This document shows, in pieces, positions 17,835 through 26,376 of a stretch of 64,000 bases of DNA. The stretch spans positions 1,550,001 to 1,614,000 of the forward strand of contig CBDHEY010000004.1 in NCBI GenBank assembly GCA_965262305.1, in the 5' to 3' direction. How positions within the stretch are numbered: position 1 is the first letter of the stretch; every line of letters begins with the position of its first letter. Under the pieces are notes generated by a model. The model saw nothing but the letters and a program-made list of their open reading frames with translations, did not search any database and was not told the origin of the DNA. The DNA comes from CBDHEY01 sp965262305 (lineage in GTDB: Bacteria; Pseudomonadota; Gammaproteobacteria; Pseudomonadales; Cellvibrionaceae). The translations under genes and the position numbers were made by a program.

Positions 17835-18475
17835 TTTTGTGGTAGAGGCCAGCCTCCAAATTGTTTCCATTTGTTGACGATTAAACAAAATAACTCTGCT
17901 GTTTTTTCTGCATCATATGCAGCAGAGTGTGCGGCTTTATTACTAAAGTCGATCCCTGCAAGTTCACAGGATTTTGCTAAAACGGTATGGCCAAAAGCGA
18001 GTCCTGCAAGTGTTGCAGTATCAAAACAAGAAAATGGATGAAATGGGTTCCGTTTTATTTCACATCTCTCAGATGAAATGTTGACAAAACTTAAATCAAA
18101 ATTTGCATTATGTCCTACCAAAATTGCTCTATTGCAATCTTGATCTTTTACTGCTTTTCTTACGTGTTGAAATAAATCTCCAAGTGCTGTTTTTTCTTCG
18201 AGAGGTTCTTTAACGCGATTCTTTAAATCTATTCCCGTAAAGTCAAGTGCGGCTTGCTCTATATTGGCACCTGGAAAAGGTTCAATATGGTAATCCAGAG
18301 TTTCTTCTGGAACCAGCACGCCTGATTCAGTCATTGATAAGGTGACTGCAGCAATTTCTAATAATGCATCTGTTTTGGGATTAAATCCCGCTGTTTCTAC
18401 GTCGATAATAACAGGCAAAAAACCTCTGAATCTTTTTGCCATTCCTGTTATGTAGATTTCATTGTTATCGGTCAC
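17831..18475 (-). CDS. rnt: ribonuclease T
   Basis: DEDD-family 3'-5' exoribonuclease that trims tRNA and other stable RNA ends. In 214 residues the catalytic residues are seen in IDVETAGFNP, GHNANFDLSFV and HSAAYDAEKT. It lies 25 bases after pyrC on the same strand. The rnt-pyrC-motY order is shared with Pseudomonas. Confidence 0.95.
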   Translation of the reverse strand: MTDNNEIYITGMAKRFRGFLPVIIDVETAGFNPKTDALLEIAAVTLSMTESGVLVPEETLDYHIEPFPGANIEQAALDFTGIDLKNRVKEPLEEKTALGDLFQHVRKAVKDQDCNRAILVGHNANFDLSFVNISSERCEIKRNPFHPFSCFDTATLAGLAFGHTVLAKSCELAGIDFSNKAAHSAAYDAEKTAELFCLIVNKWKQFGGWPLPQN

Positions 18476-18500
18476 AATAATACTTCGCTAAATAATAACT

Positions 18501-19535
18501 TTATCGATTAATTTTCCAATTTAAAGTTTCACCCGCCTTGATTGGGATGAGATCATCATTTAAGTAATCAAATTTTTCTGGTACTTCCCAGGATTCTTTT
18601 TTAAGTTCGATCGTTTCGGAATTTCTAGGCAATCCATAAAAATCAGGCCCATTAAAACTCGTAAAAGCTTCGAGTTTTTCTAATGCATTCATCTGATCAA
18701 ATACTTCAGCATAGAGTTCAATTGCGTGTGAAGCGGTGTAACTACCCGCACATCCACAGCTAGATTCTTTTTTAGATTTGGCATGTGGTGCAGAATCTGT
18801 ACCAATAAAAAATTTCTTATTACCACTTATCGCGGCGTTTACTAGAGCAAGCTGGTGTGTATCGCGTTTTAAAATTGGCAAACAATAATAGTGAGGACGA
18901 ATACCCCCTGCGAGCATATGATTTCGATTGAAAAGAAGATGATGGGCTGTAATGGTTGCGGCAATGTTGCGGTTGTTATTAAGAACAAAATCGACAGAGT
19001 CTGATGTAGTAATATGTTCTAAAACTATTTTTAATTTTGTAAATCGTTTAACGATAGGGGTTAATATTCTATCTAAAAATACTGCTTCCCTATCAAATAT
19101 ATCAATGTCATTATCTGTCACCTCCCCATGCACTAATAGGTAAATACCATGCTCCTCCATGGCCTCAAGCGTTGGGTAGATATTTTCAATATTAGTGACT
19201 CCCGACTGTGAGTTAGTTGTTGCTCCTGCGGGATAGAGTTTACAAGCCACGACACCAGCTTCTTTGGCGTTTTGAATATCTTCTTTTGATGTCGAATCCG
19301 TTAAATAGAGAACCATTAAGGGTTCAAAATTATATCCATTAGGAACTTTTTCTAATATGCGGTTTTTATATTCCAGCGCAAGTTCCGCATTGATAACCGG
19401 AGGCACTAGGTTTGGCATTACTATTGCGCGAGCGAAACTCATAGCTGCATGAGAAACCGTTAAGCCAAGAGATTCTTTGTCTCTTAGGTGAATGTGCCAG
19501 TCGTCAGGCTGGGTGATGGTGATTGATTCAGACAT
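18501..19535 (-). CDS. pyrC: dihydroorotase, class II
   Basis: Zinc amidohydrolase closing carbamoyl-aspartate to dihydroorotate in pyrimidine synthesis. Metal-site segments are DWHIHLRD, the lysine in CKLYPAGATTNSQSG (carboxylated), LLVHGEV, LEHITT and IGTDSAPH. ATG at 19535 gives 344 residues beginning MSESITITQPDDWH, the normal PyrC length; an ATG 18 bases further out adds six residues and neither has a convincing ribosome site. First gene of pyrC-rnt and divergent from motY. Confidence 0.95.
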   Translation of the reverse strand: MSESITITQPDDWHIHLRDKESLGLTVSHAAMSFARAIVMPNLVPPVINAELALEYKNRILEKVPNGYNFEPLMVLYLTDSTSKEDIQNAKEAGVVACKLYPAGATTNSQSGVTNIENIYPTLEAMEEHGIYLLVHGEVTDNDIDIFDREAVFLDRILTPIVKRFTKLKIVLEHITTSDSVDFVLNNNRNIAATITAHHLLFNRNHMLAGGIRPHYYCLPILKRDTHQLALVNAAISGNKKFFIGTDSAPHAKSKKESSCGCAGSYTASHAIELYAEVFDQMNALEKLEAFTSFNGPDFYGLPRNSETIELKKESWEVPEKFDYLNDDLIPIKAGETLNWKINR

Positions 19536-19709
19536 GAAATCGTGACAAGCCATATATAGGTGAAAAGATTTAACAGAGAATGCTATCTTAAAATTTTGCT
19601 TGTTGCACCGATTTAATGAGATTAATGAAGATTTAGGTTTTTTTAAAGGCTGATGAAAAGTTAAAGATTGTTCAGAAAATGCCGATATTAGATGAAATAT
19701 CCTATCTAA

Positions 19710-20642
19710 TTGGGTTTTGTGGTGTTTGAAAATATTGTTCGCTCAATAGGTCTTATTTTTATTTGTACGTTTTGTCACGGCTCATTTTACAATAACGGGA
19801 TAAATGAGAGTACTTGGACCAGCTCTTCTTCTGTTTTTGAGTGTCGAATAGAACATAGCATCCCTTACTTTGGAAGTGCGGTTTTTCTCACCAAAGCGGG
19901 TGAAACTTCGACTTTTTATATCGATGGATTAACCAGCCACTTTAAGTCTGGAAAAGCACTCATTAAATCAAAAACACCTGTTTGGATTAATCCAGCCAAA
20001 AAGGATGAGTTAGGGTTAGTTCCCGTTAAACAAGGGCGTCGTCCAATGGTGTTGGAGACAAAAAAAACTGAGCAAATGCTTGTTGAACTTTACAATGGGA
20101 GAGAAATCGAAATTGTGAGAAAAGCTTGGTATGCCGAGTCGACAAACCCTTCAGTAAAAGCAATTGTTTCTAATATCGGTTTTTACGATGAATATGAGAA
20201 ATACTTAGGGTGTTTAGGGAGTTTACTACCAGCAAACTTCGAGCAGCTTGAGCGTACTTCCTTATATTTTCATCCTACGGGATCGACAGATTTGACCGCC
20301 AGCTCGATTGAAAAACTTGATCATGTGCTTGCTTTAATTGAACACGACAAAGCGATTCAAAAATTTTACATTGACGGGCATGCCAGCTCACCGGGTGACC
20401 GAGCAGCAAATTTAGAACTATCAAAGTCACGTGCTGAAGTTGCTGCTGCCTATCTGATTAATAACGGTGTTGCTAACGATAAAATTACCGTTAGGTGGCA
20501 TGGTGAGCGTTATCCAATAGCGTCAAACAATACTTTAGCTGGTCGTGCTAAAAATCGTCGAGTAACGCTAAGGTTAGAAAAGGCCGATGATTCAATGAAA
20601 ATGGCCAAACAGGATATGATGAAAAAAGATATGGCTAAATAA
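19710..20642 (+). CDS. motY: MotY-type flagellar stator-ring protein with OmpA domain
   Basis: Periplasmic T-ring protein that helps anchor MotAB/PomAB stators around the basal body. The 310-residue frame starts with a hydrophobic signal (about residues 8-25), then the MotY N-terminal domain (FECRIEHSIPYFGSAVF; CLGSLLPANFEQLERTSLYF) and a C-terminal OmpA peptidoglycan-binding domain with YIDGHASSPGDRAANLELSKSRAE and AKNRRVTLRL. The frame opens with TTG at 19710; GTG at 19719 and 19722 are equal alternatives. The Lys/Met-rich tail is unusual. It overlaps the convergent permease gene by 8 bases. Confidence 0.92.
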   Translation: MGFVVFENIVRSIGLIFICTFCHGSFYNNGINESTWTSSSSVFECRIEHSIPYFGSAVFLTKAGETSTFYIDGLTSHFKSGKALIKSKTPVWINPAKKDELGLVPVKQGRRPMVLETKKTEQMLVELYNGREIEIVRKAWYAESTNPSVKAIVSNIGFYDEYEKYLGCLGSLLPANFEQLERTSLYFHPTGSTDLTASSIEKLDHVLALIEHDKAIQKFYIDGHASSPGDRAANLELSKSRAEVAAAYLINNGVANDKITVRWHGERYPIASNNTLAGRAKNRRVTLRLEKADDSMKMAKQDMMKKDMAK

Positions 20643-21351
20643 GTTTCTGCTTTTTCAGAAAGAAAAAATATAGCCAAATCACCATTGCAGAGTTTGAAAT
20701 CACCATACTCATAATAATAATTTGATACCTAACAGCGATAATAGGGGACGTTCCTGATAGTATCTGGCCTGTCATCATGCCCGGTAAGGACACTAATCCA
20801 ACAGCTAGCAGCGCGTTTACTTGAGGAATCATCGCGGCATTAAACGCAAATTTAATTGAACCATCGTTTTTTTGTTCACTCTCGAATCTCTCTGCTGCAA
20901 TACTTATTGCATTCATGCCATTTGCGAAAACCATTCCAGCAAGTGGAATAATAACTTGTGGCTGATAAATAGGATCGAGTTTTAAGACTGCGTAGAGTAT
21001 CCAGCAAAGGTTAAACCCTCCCGCAAGTATAAGCGCTGAGCAAGACGCCAAGTAATGGGCCTTTTTCGGTTGAAATAAGGGTCTTATCGATATGACTGTC
21101 GCAGCGCTAATCATCACTGCCATTACGAGAATACCAATCCAGGGAATTGTAAATTCGAATATAAATGATAGACAATAGCCAATAACAATGAGCTGAAAAA
21201 CCATCCTTGCTCCTGCAACAATAATTTCGCGACGCTTGTTCAAAACACTTCCGTAAATCACCACGGCAATAAAAATGGGAAGAATTCCCATTAGCGTATC
21301 TAAAAGTGTAAGCTGCACCATCGATTGTTCTCGGTGTATAAAACCACCCAT
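20635..21351 (-). CDS. FetB/UPF0014-family ABC permease, orphan
   Basis: Inner-membrane protein of about 238 residues and seven spans. GMVFANGMNAISIAAERF and GLVSLPGMMTGQILSG, and the following VRYQIIIMSM segment, are hallmarks of the UPF0014 family that includes E. coli FetB (YbbM), the permease of an iron exporter. The FetA ATPase partner normally sits next to fetB, but none is found anywhere in this window. The open frame begins with TTG at 21378; ATG at 21351, five bases after AAAAGG, is a better start, and ATG at 21321 is also possible. Confidence 0.8.
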   Translation of the reverse strand: MGGFIHREQSMVQLTLLDTLMGILPIFIAVVIYGSVLNKRREIIVAGARMVFQLIVIGYCLSFIFEFTIPWIGILVMAVMISAATVISIRPLFQPKKAHYLASCSALILAGGFNLCWILYAVLKLDPIYQPQVIIPLAGMVFANGMNAISIAAERFESEQKNDGSIKFAFNAAMIPQVNALLAVGLVSLPGMMTGQILSGTSPIIAVRYQIIIMSMVISNSAMVIWLYFFFLKKQKLI

Positions 21352-21483
21352 CATAGCCTTTTGATAATATCTGTCCAAGTTAAGAAAATGGCTATATAAT
21401 GCGCGGCCTTATTCAAACTGGCTAATAGGTATTTCGATGCCAGTTCACTTATCCTAATTTATATCGATATTAGTGGAGAAAGC

Positions 21484-22698
21484 ATGTCAACTTCTGTAGA
21501 TAAAGTGGTTTTGGCTTATTCTGGTGGATTAGACACCTCTGTGATCGCGAAATGGTTGCAGGAAACCTATCAGTGCGAAGTCGTGACGTTTACCGCAGAT
21601 ATTGGCCAGGGTGAGGAAGTTGAGCCAGCCCGTGCCAAAGCCGAAGCCCTGGGTATTAAAGAAATTTATATTGATGACCTGAAAGAAGAGTTTGTCAGCG
21701 ATTTTGTTTTCCCCATGTTTCGTGCAAACACCATCTATGAAGGTGAGTATTTATTAGGCACTTCAATTGCGCGTCCGCTTATCGCTAAAAGATTGATCGA
21801 AATTGCGAATGAAACTGGTGCCGATGCGATTTCTCATGGTGCAACAGGCAAAGGTAATGACCAGGTTCGTTTTGAATTAGGTGCCTATGCATTAAAGCCT
21901 GGAGTGAAGGTTATCGCACCATGGCGAGAGTGGGATCTTAATTCTCGCGAGACGTTGATGAATTACTGTAAACAACACAATATTCCCGTTGATTACGCAA
22001 AAGCAGAAAAAAAATCACCTTATTCCATGGACGCGAATCTGCTTCATATTTCTTACGAAGGTGACATTCTGGAGAATCCTTGGAAGGAAGCGGAGGCGGA
22101 TATGTGGCGCTGGTCGGTTGCTCCAGAGGACGCACCAGATAAACCAGAATATATAGAACTCTCTTTTAAAAATGGTGACCCGGTTGCGCTTAATGGCAAA
22201 GCTCTGTCCGCTGCAACCATGTTGGCAACCCTGAATAAAATTGGTGGTGCTCACGGTATTGGACGTTTAGATATTGTTGAGAATCGTTATGTGGGAATGA
22301 AATCTCGTGGATGCTATGAAACTCCGGGAGGAACCATTTTACTTCCAGCACACAGAGCGATCGAATCAATCACATTAGATCGAGAAGTTGCACACCTTAA
22401 AGATTCTCTCATGCCCAAATATGCAGAGCTTATTTACAATGGGTATTGGTGGAGCCCAGAACGTAAAATGCTTCAAGCTGCGATCGACGAATCCCAAGCT
22501 TTTGTTAATGGTGATGTGCGTTTGAAACTATATAAAGGTGCAGTGAGTGTAGTAGGACGTCGATCAGACAATAGTCTATTCGATGAAAAGGTTGCGACCT
22601 TTGAAGACGACGCTGGCGCCTACGATCAAAAAGACGCTGAAGGTTTTATTAAACTTAACGCGTTAAGAATGCGTATTGCCTCACAGAAGGGGAGATAG
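21484..22698 (+). CDS. argG: argininosuccinate synthase
   Basis: ATP-dependent ligation of citrulline and aspartate, the penultimate step of arginine synthesis. The 404-residue protein has the N-type pyrophosphatase loop YSGGLDTS near residues 11-18, SHGATGKGNDQVRFEL and the conserved SRGCYETPGGT. It completes, with argD and argF 20 kb away, three of the arginine genes in the window. GGAGAAAGC precedes the ATG. Confidence 0.97.
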   Translation: MSTSVDKVVLAYSGGLDTSVIAKWLQETYQCEVVTFTADIGQGEEVEPARAKAEALGIKEIYIDDLKEEFVSDFVFPMFRANTIYEGEYLLGTSIARPLIAKRLIEIANETGADAISHGATGKGNDQVRFELGAYALKPGVKVIAPWREWDLNSRETLMNYCKQHNIPVDYAKAEKKSPYSMDANLLHISYEGDILENPWKEAEADMWRWSVAPEDAPDKPEYIELSFKNGDPVALNGKALSAATMLATLNKIGGAHGIGRLDIVENRYVGMKSRGCYETPGGTILLPAHRAIESITLDREVAHLKDSLMPKYAELIYNGYWWSPERKMLQAAIDESQAFVNGDVRLKLYKGAVSVVGRRSDNSLFDEKVATFEDDAGAYDQKDAEGFIKLNALRMRIASQKGR

Positions 22699-22720
22699 GG
22701 TAAAGCTCCCTTCTCCTTTT
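22686..22720 (+). terminator. probable terminator of argG
   Basis: GAAGGGGAG pairs with CTCCCTTC (one bulged G) and is followed by TCCTTTT. The stem overlaps the end of argG. Confidence 0.55.
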
Positions 22721-23240
22721 CCTTCTTCTTTACTTCTTTCGCTATTCAGATATTTAGATGCCATTTCGTTTATTTAGCACTACTATTCTTTCTCAAATTT
22801 CACGCTTTATTGTTAACGCGTTAAAAACTATCCAAAGGAAGTTCGCTTAAAATTGCATTACAAATTTCTATCGAAAATTCTCCTTTTTACTATTCAATTG
22901 ACGCCTTATTAATAAAAATCATCTTTATTTCTATAGTCAAACTTCTTTTTAAAAATATATTTTAAATTTTAATTTAAACGTCAATAAAATAAATTTCGTG
23001 ACCTATTTGGCTTTGTTTAAAACAAAGTTTTTTTAATTTTAAAAGGACGAAATAACTTGATTGGTAATTAAAAACTAATTTTGAGATTTTGTTCAAATAC
23101 TCAGGTAGTAAGTTTTATTTGTGATAATTTTGTGATGATCAGTTGAATACATATAAATAGGATGCTCACCGGCTTAGCGTGACGAACGGTTGAGCTTGGT
23201 TGGAAATCAATATAACTACTTATACTTGAGGTCATTTAAT
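22721..23240. other. gene-free AT-rich intergenic region
   Basis: 520 bases between argG and the secreted-protein gene. No reading frame with a ribosome site, no tRNA and no clear operator seen. The last 100 bases must hold the promoter of the next gene. Confidence 0.5.
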
Positions 23241-23747
23241 ATGTTAAAAAAAATGTACATCCATTTAGCAAGTCTATTAGTAATTCTTTCTTTTTCGGTA
23301 ACTGCACAATCACAGAATATTGTTTTTGAGGGTGACGGTATTACTGGCGGAATTTATTTAGGTATGTCAAGAGCAGAACTTGTTCAGGTTTCGCAAGAGG
23401 ATAGTTGTGCAAGAGGAGGGTGTTCTTTTCGCATACCGACAATTGAAGAAAGAACGTTTGTTCGAGTAAGTTTAAGAAATGATGTAGTTAACTCTATTAC
23501 AGTCCTTGTTGGAGAATTTGAAACTAGCCAAGTTGGTACTGATTTAAATTCTGAGCCATCAGTTGTAGCAGATGCATATGAAGACGCTGGTTTTAACGTG
23601 GAACGTGATGTTAAAGGGAGAAATAGAAGAAACCCAACATTTGTTGTGACAGTTGACGAAATTGGATACGAATTCAGAACTAAAAGACTTTGTTTCCGTA
23701 CCACTTGCTCTTGGGAAGGCGAACATAGAATCTACAACCCAAAATAA
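23241..23747 (+). CDS. small secreted protein of unknown function
   Basis: From ATG at 23241, nine bases after GAGGT, the product is 168 residues; a longer upstream frame lacks a ribosome site. It begins with a clear signal peptide cleaved near VTAQSQ. The mature part starts IVFEGDGITGGIYLGMSRAEL, loosely like the opening of small BamE/SmpA-type domains, and has two cysteine pairs (C-ARGG-C and C-FRTT-C) that could form disulfides in the periplasm. I do not recognise the family. It sits alone with its own terminator. Confidence 0.75.
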   Translation: MLKKMYIHLASLLVILSFSVTAQSQNIVFEGDGITGGIYLGMSRAELVQVSQEDSCARGGCSFRIPTIEERTFVRVSLRNDVVNSITVLVGEFETSQVGTDLNSEPSVVADAYEDAGFNVERDVKGRNRRNPTFVVTVDEIGYEFRTKRLCFRTTCSWEGEHRIYNPK

Positions 23748-23774
23748 ATAACTAAAACAATTAGTTATTTATTT
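23742..23774. terminator. perfect AT-rich inverted repeat at the stop codon
   Basis: AAATAAATAACTAA and TTAGTTATTTATTT form a perfect 14-bp stem with a 5-base loop that includes the stop codon. A weak stem of its own, directly before the stronger hairpin at 23779-23808. Confidence 0.5.
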
Positions 23775-23778
23775 GTTA

Positions 23779-23808
23779 AAGGCCGAAAGAATAATATTCT
23801 TCGGCCTT
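23779..23808. terminator. bidirectional terminator between convergent genes
   Basis: AAGGCCGAAAGAAT pairs with ATTCTTCGGCCTT (one bulge). It sits between the secreted-protein gene and the convergent ELWxxDGT gene and can end both. Confidence 0.75.
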
Positions 23809-23836
23809 ATCTTCTAAACAGAGCCATGCAACCTTT

Positions 23837-25309
23837 TTAGTTTAGTGTTCTAGAAGGATAACAGTGATTAAACCCCGACTTTTCTCCAAGATTAATATCT
23901 TTCACTAATGAGGTTCCCCTAGGAGTACCATCCGTTATCCACATTTCTTCGCCAATTTCGCTATTTAAACTAAAAATAATTCCCTGCCCTTCGATAGCGT
24001 TAAATCTAGATTTTGCATAAATACTATTACACCTAGTTTGGAAAATTGGTTGTTCGTTAAAATCAATAACAAACTCAGTGCCCTGTTCCGTACCATTGGT
24101 TTTCCAGAGTTCATATCTTTCATTTGATCCATTTAGCGTTAAAAAATAAAGCTGACTGTCGTATTCAAAAACATCTAGCAGAAGGGCAGCGCTAATTTCG
24201 GTAATTTTAGATGGTGTGGTGTCACCATTTTGAATCGCCCATAGCTCAAAAAAATTGTATCGACTATCTTCATCTATCGCTCGGCCAAACGTGTTTGGTG
24301 CAGTAAGATAAAGAGTATCGTCCATAGATACAGTAAATAAAGGTAAACCAGCAAAGTTATCAAAACCAACTAATAAATCAGGGGTTTCATTAGCGTCTTC
24401 ATGTTGCCTATATAATTGAATCTTGCCACTTGAAGGGTTTTGAGCAATTATATATACATATTCGTTAAGTGAAGACATTTCAAAAACGTTAGGGAAAACC
24501 TCAACTTGAGTAGTACCTGCGATCGTTCCATCAGTTTTCCATACTTCTTGTAAACGATTATCTTCCGCTGACAAACTTCTGAATAGAAGATACATGTGGT
24601 TCTTTGTTCTTGCACTAATAAACGTAAAATTAAATTGGTTCTCAAGGTTGTTAATAAGATTCGTACCTCCGAGTGTACCGTCCGTTTTCCATATTTCAGG
24701 TTCAATTGTCTCTGGCAAAAAGATCATTTCTTCTCCGAATGAAAAAACAAAATCAAATTGGTCAGAAAAAGATAAGGCGCCAAGTGGGTTCAAGTCAAAG
24801 GGGTTAACCGTTGGGGAAAGTTTATCTTGATCTAGTTTTGCAAATGCGGACCCACTAGCAAAATACAAAGCATTTTCGAGGTCATATATAGCGTTAAAGT
24901 CTTCTGCAAAGATTTGAGTGTTTTCTTCAGAACCGTCGGTTCGCCAAATATCAAATGATATGTCTGTGCGGCTGCCTTCATTTTCCGTTTCTAATACAAA
25001 ATAGGTGAGTCCGTCATAAGTCGTTATTTCACTGATTTTCGAATCACCGTCCACCGTAATATCTTTTACGAGTCTAGTTCCTGGTTCTGTGCCATCTGTA
25101 ACCCAGAGTTCGTTTCCTGCAATGCCATCATTGGCTACAAAGAAAAATTCGCTTTTTTCTCGTGCTCTAAAAGGAGAGGTTTGATTGTTAAGAGGACGAG
25201 TTTGATTAGTGGTCTGTCCTGAATTTGTAGCAGAGTTGCCTTGATCGCACGACAACAGAGATAACACTATCAATGCAAATAAAAGTTTATTAATCGTTTT
25301 AAAAATCAT
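23837..25309 (-). CDS. ELWxxDGT-repeat lipoprotein
   Basis: Lipid-anchored repeat protein of 490 residues from ATG at 25309. The chosen start puts a lipoprotein signal first (hydrophobic core then LLSC); an upstream in-frame ATG at 25363 would bury it. At least six copies of the ELWxTDGTxxGT motif are seen, such as ELWVTDGTEPGT, IWKTDGTLGGT, VWKTDGTIAGT, ELWKTNGTEQGT and MWITDGTPRGT, a beta-propeller-like repeat known from large secreted and surface proteins. Function unknown. It stands alone between terminators and a gene-free kilobase. Confidence 0.85.
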   Translation of the reverse strand: MIFKTINKLLFALIVLSLLSCDQGNSATNSGQTTNQTRPLNNQTSPFRAREKSEFFFVANDGIAGNELWVTDGTEPGTRLVKDITVDGDSKISEITTYDGLTYFVLETENEGSRTDISFDIWRTDGSEENTQIFAEDFNAIYDLENALYFASGSAFAKLDQDKLSPTVNPFDLNPLGALSFSDQFDFVFSFGEEMIFLPETIEPEIWKTDGTLGGTNLINNLENQFNFTFISARTKNHMYLLFRSLSAEDNRLQEVWKTDGTIAGTTQVEVFPNVFEMSSLNEYVYIIAQNPSSGKIQLYRQHEDANETPDLLVGFDNFAGLPLFTVSMDDTLYLTAPNTFGRAIDEDSRYNFFELWAIQNGDTTPSKITEISAALLLDVFEYDSQLYFLTLNGSNERYELWKTNGTEQGTEFVIDFNEQPIFQTRCNSIYAKSRFNAIEGQGIIFSLNSEIGEEMWITDGTPRGTSLVKDINLGEKSGFNHCYPSRTLN

Positions 25310-25559
25310 AATTATTCTCACTTCCTTTATCTGAACGTTACCGGAAAATAACTTTATATTCAATGTTTGGTATATTTAATGTATTTATAAATAACCTCCA
25401 CTATTGCGGAGCAGAAATGTAAGAAATTGCTACGGTTTAATTCAATAGGTAAATAAGCTACTTTTCGGATTAAAGCCTAATTCTGTATTTTCAATTATGA
25501 GTTGTTAGCTTATAACTCCTGATTTATTAGCCCATTAAAGACGAAAAATTTTGACAGAA

Positions 25560-25589
25560 ATAAAACCCGCTGCTATTGCCGGGTTTTAT
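25560..25589. terminator. hairpin, possible terminator
   Basis: ATAAAACCCG and CGGGTTTTAT form a perfect 10-bp stem with a 10-base loop. The T-tract is within the stem. Direction of action is unclear. Confidence 0.45.
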
Positions 25590-25597
25590 ATCTTTGA

Positions 25598-25897
25598 GTA
25601 ACTTCGTTGTTGCTTGAGTACCATCGCTTGTCCACGATCAATATCGTCTCCACAAAATATGATCGATTTGTTATTAAATTTCAGCTGTTTTTTCGATGAA
25701 TAAATTGATCTGCGGGAGAAGTAAAAAACAGATGTGACAACTGTTGTTGAAGACTCGAGCTGCGAGCTGCTGCCACTTCTTCGACATGATTAGAATGAAA
25801 ATACGATAACAAATGCCAAAAATAATTTTAATTTGAATAGGCGAAAGATTAATTTAGATAATGTGCTTGTCGCCAGAAATCCCTTTCTGGTTTTTTT
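25598..25897 (+). ncRNA. possible small RNA ending at a strong terminator
   Basis: Inferred only from a strong rho-independent terminator (25873-25897) with no coding sequence before it. The stretch contains GAGCTGCGAGCTGCTG and other short inverted pieces. The 5' end is a guess, and no known RNA family is recognised. Confidence 0.2.
25873..25897 (+). terminator. strong intrinsic terminator in the ccoN upstream region
   Basis: CCAGAAA and TTTCTGG form a perfect 7-bp stem with a TCCC loop, followed by seven Ts. No coding gene precedes it on the plus strand. Confidence 0.85.
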
Positions 25898-26129
25898 CGC
25901 ATTAGTCTAGATAAGCTTTGTGACAAATAAAAGTATCGAATTCTTTATATGGTCTGCATAAAAAACGTACAGAAATGATGAGTTTTTATTCAATTAGGAA
26001 TTAGATCAAGCAACTTTTTATTTAAAAAATTTACAATTTTTTTATAGTTTTGTGTAGAATAACAGGCTTAATTTTGGTGCAGACTTTTCGCAACAATAAT
26101 AATCTCTTCGTGCGTGTCGCCCGTATCGT

Positions 26130-26143
26130 TTGATGTATGTCAA
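26130..26143. promoter_or_regulatory. Anr/Fnr box before ccoN
   Basis: TTGATGTATGTCAA agrees with TTGATnnnnATCAA at 9 of 10 defined bases. It lies about 230 bases before the ccoN start and implies induction of the oxidase under low oxygen by an Fnr/Anr-type regulator. Confidence 0.75.
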
Positions 26144-26376
26144 AACGGTACTTTTTAAACTATCCTAAAATTTAACATGTTTGTTTGACGTTGTTTTAAT
26201 TGGGGTAATCAAGTTTACCATTGCCTTGCGCCATCTATACTAGGGGTGGTAACAGGTGATAATTCGACAAAAATAAATTGAAAATAGATTCAGGACTTCT
26301 CGATTTGCGCGTGATAGCTTGAGATGTGCCGTGGTTTTATTTTTTTGTGTTTTTATAAAAATATAGGACTATTAGT

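Larger units (their letters stand above)
25310..26376. other. 1-kb gene-free region before ccoN
   Basis: No credible coding frame. It holds a hairpin at 25560-25589, a strong plus-strand terminator at 25873-25897, an Anr/Fnr box at 26130-26143 and the ccoN leader. The presence of a plus-strand terminator with no gene in front of it raises the possibility of a small RNA. Confidence 0.6.

Noticed and set aside
26203..26215. Second Anr/Fnr box (TTGGGGTAATCAA) before ccoN
   Set aside because: Spacing is one base short and the left half is poor.
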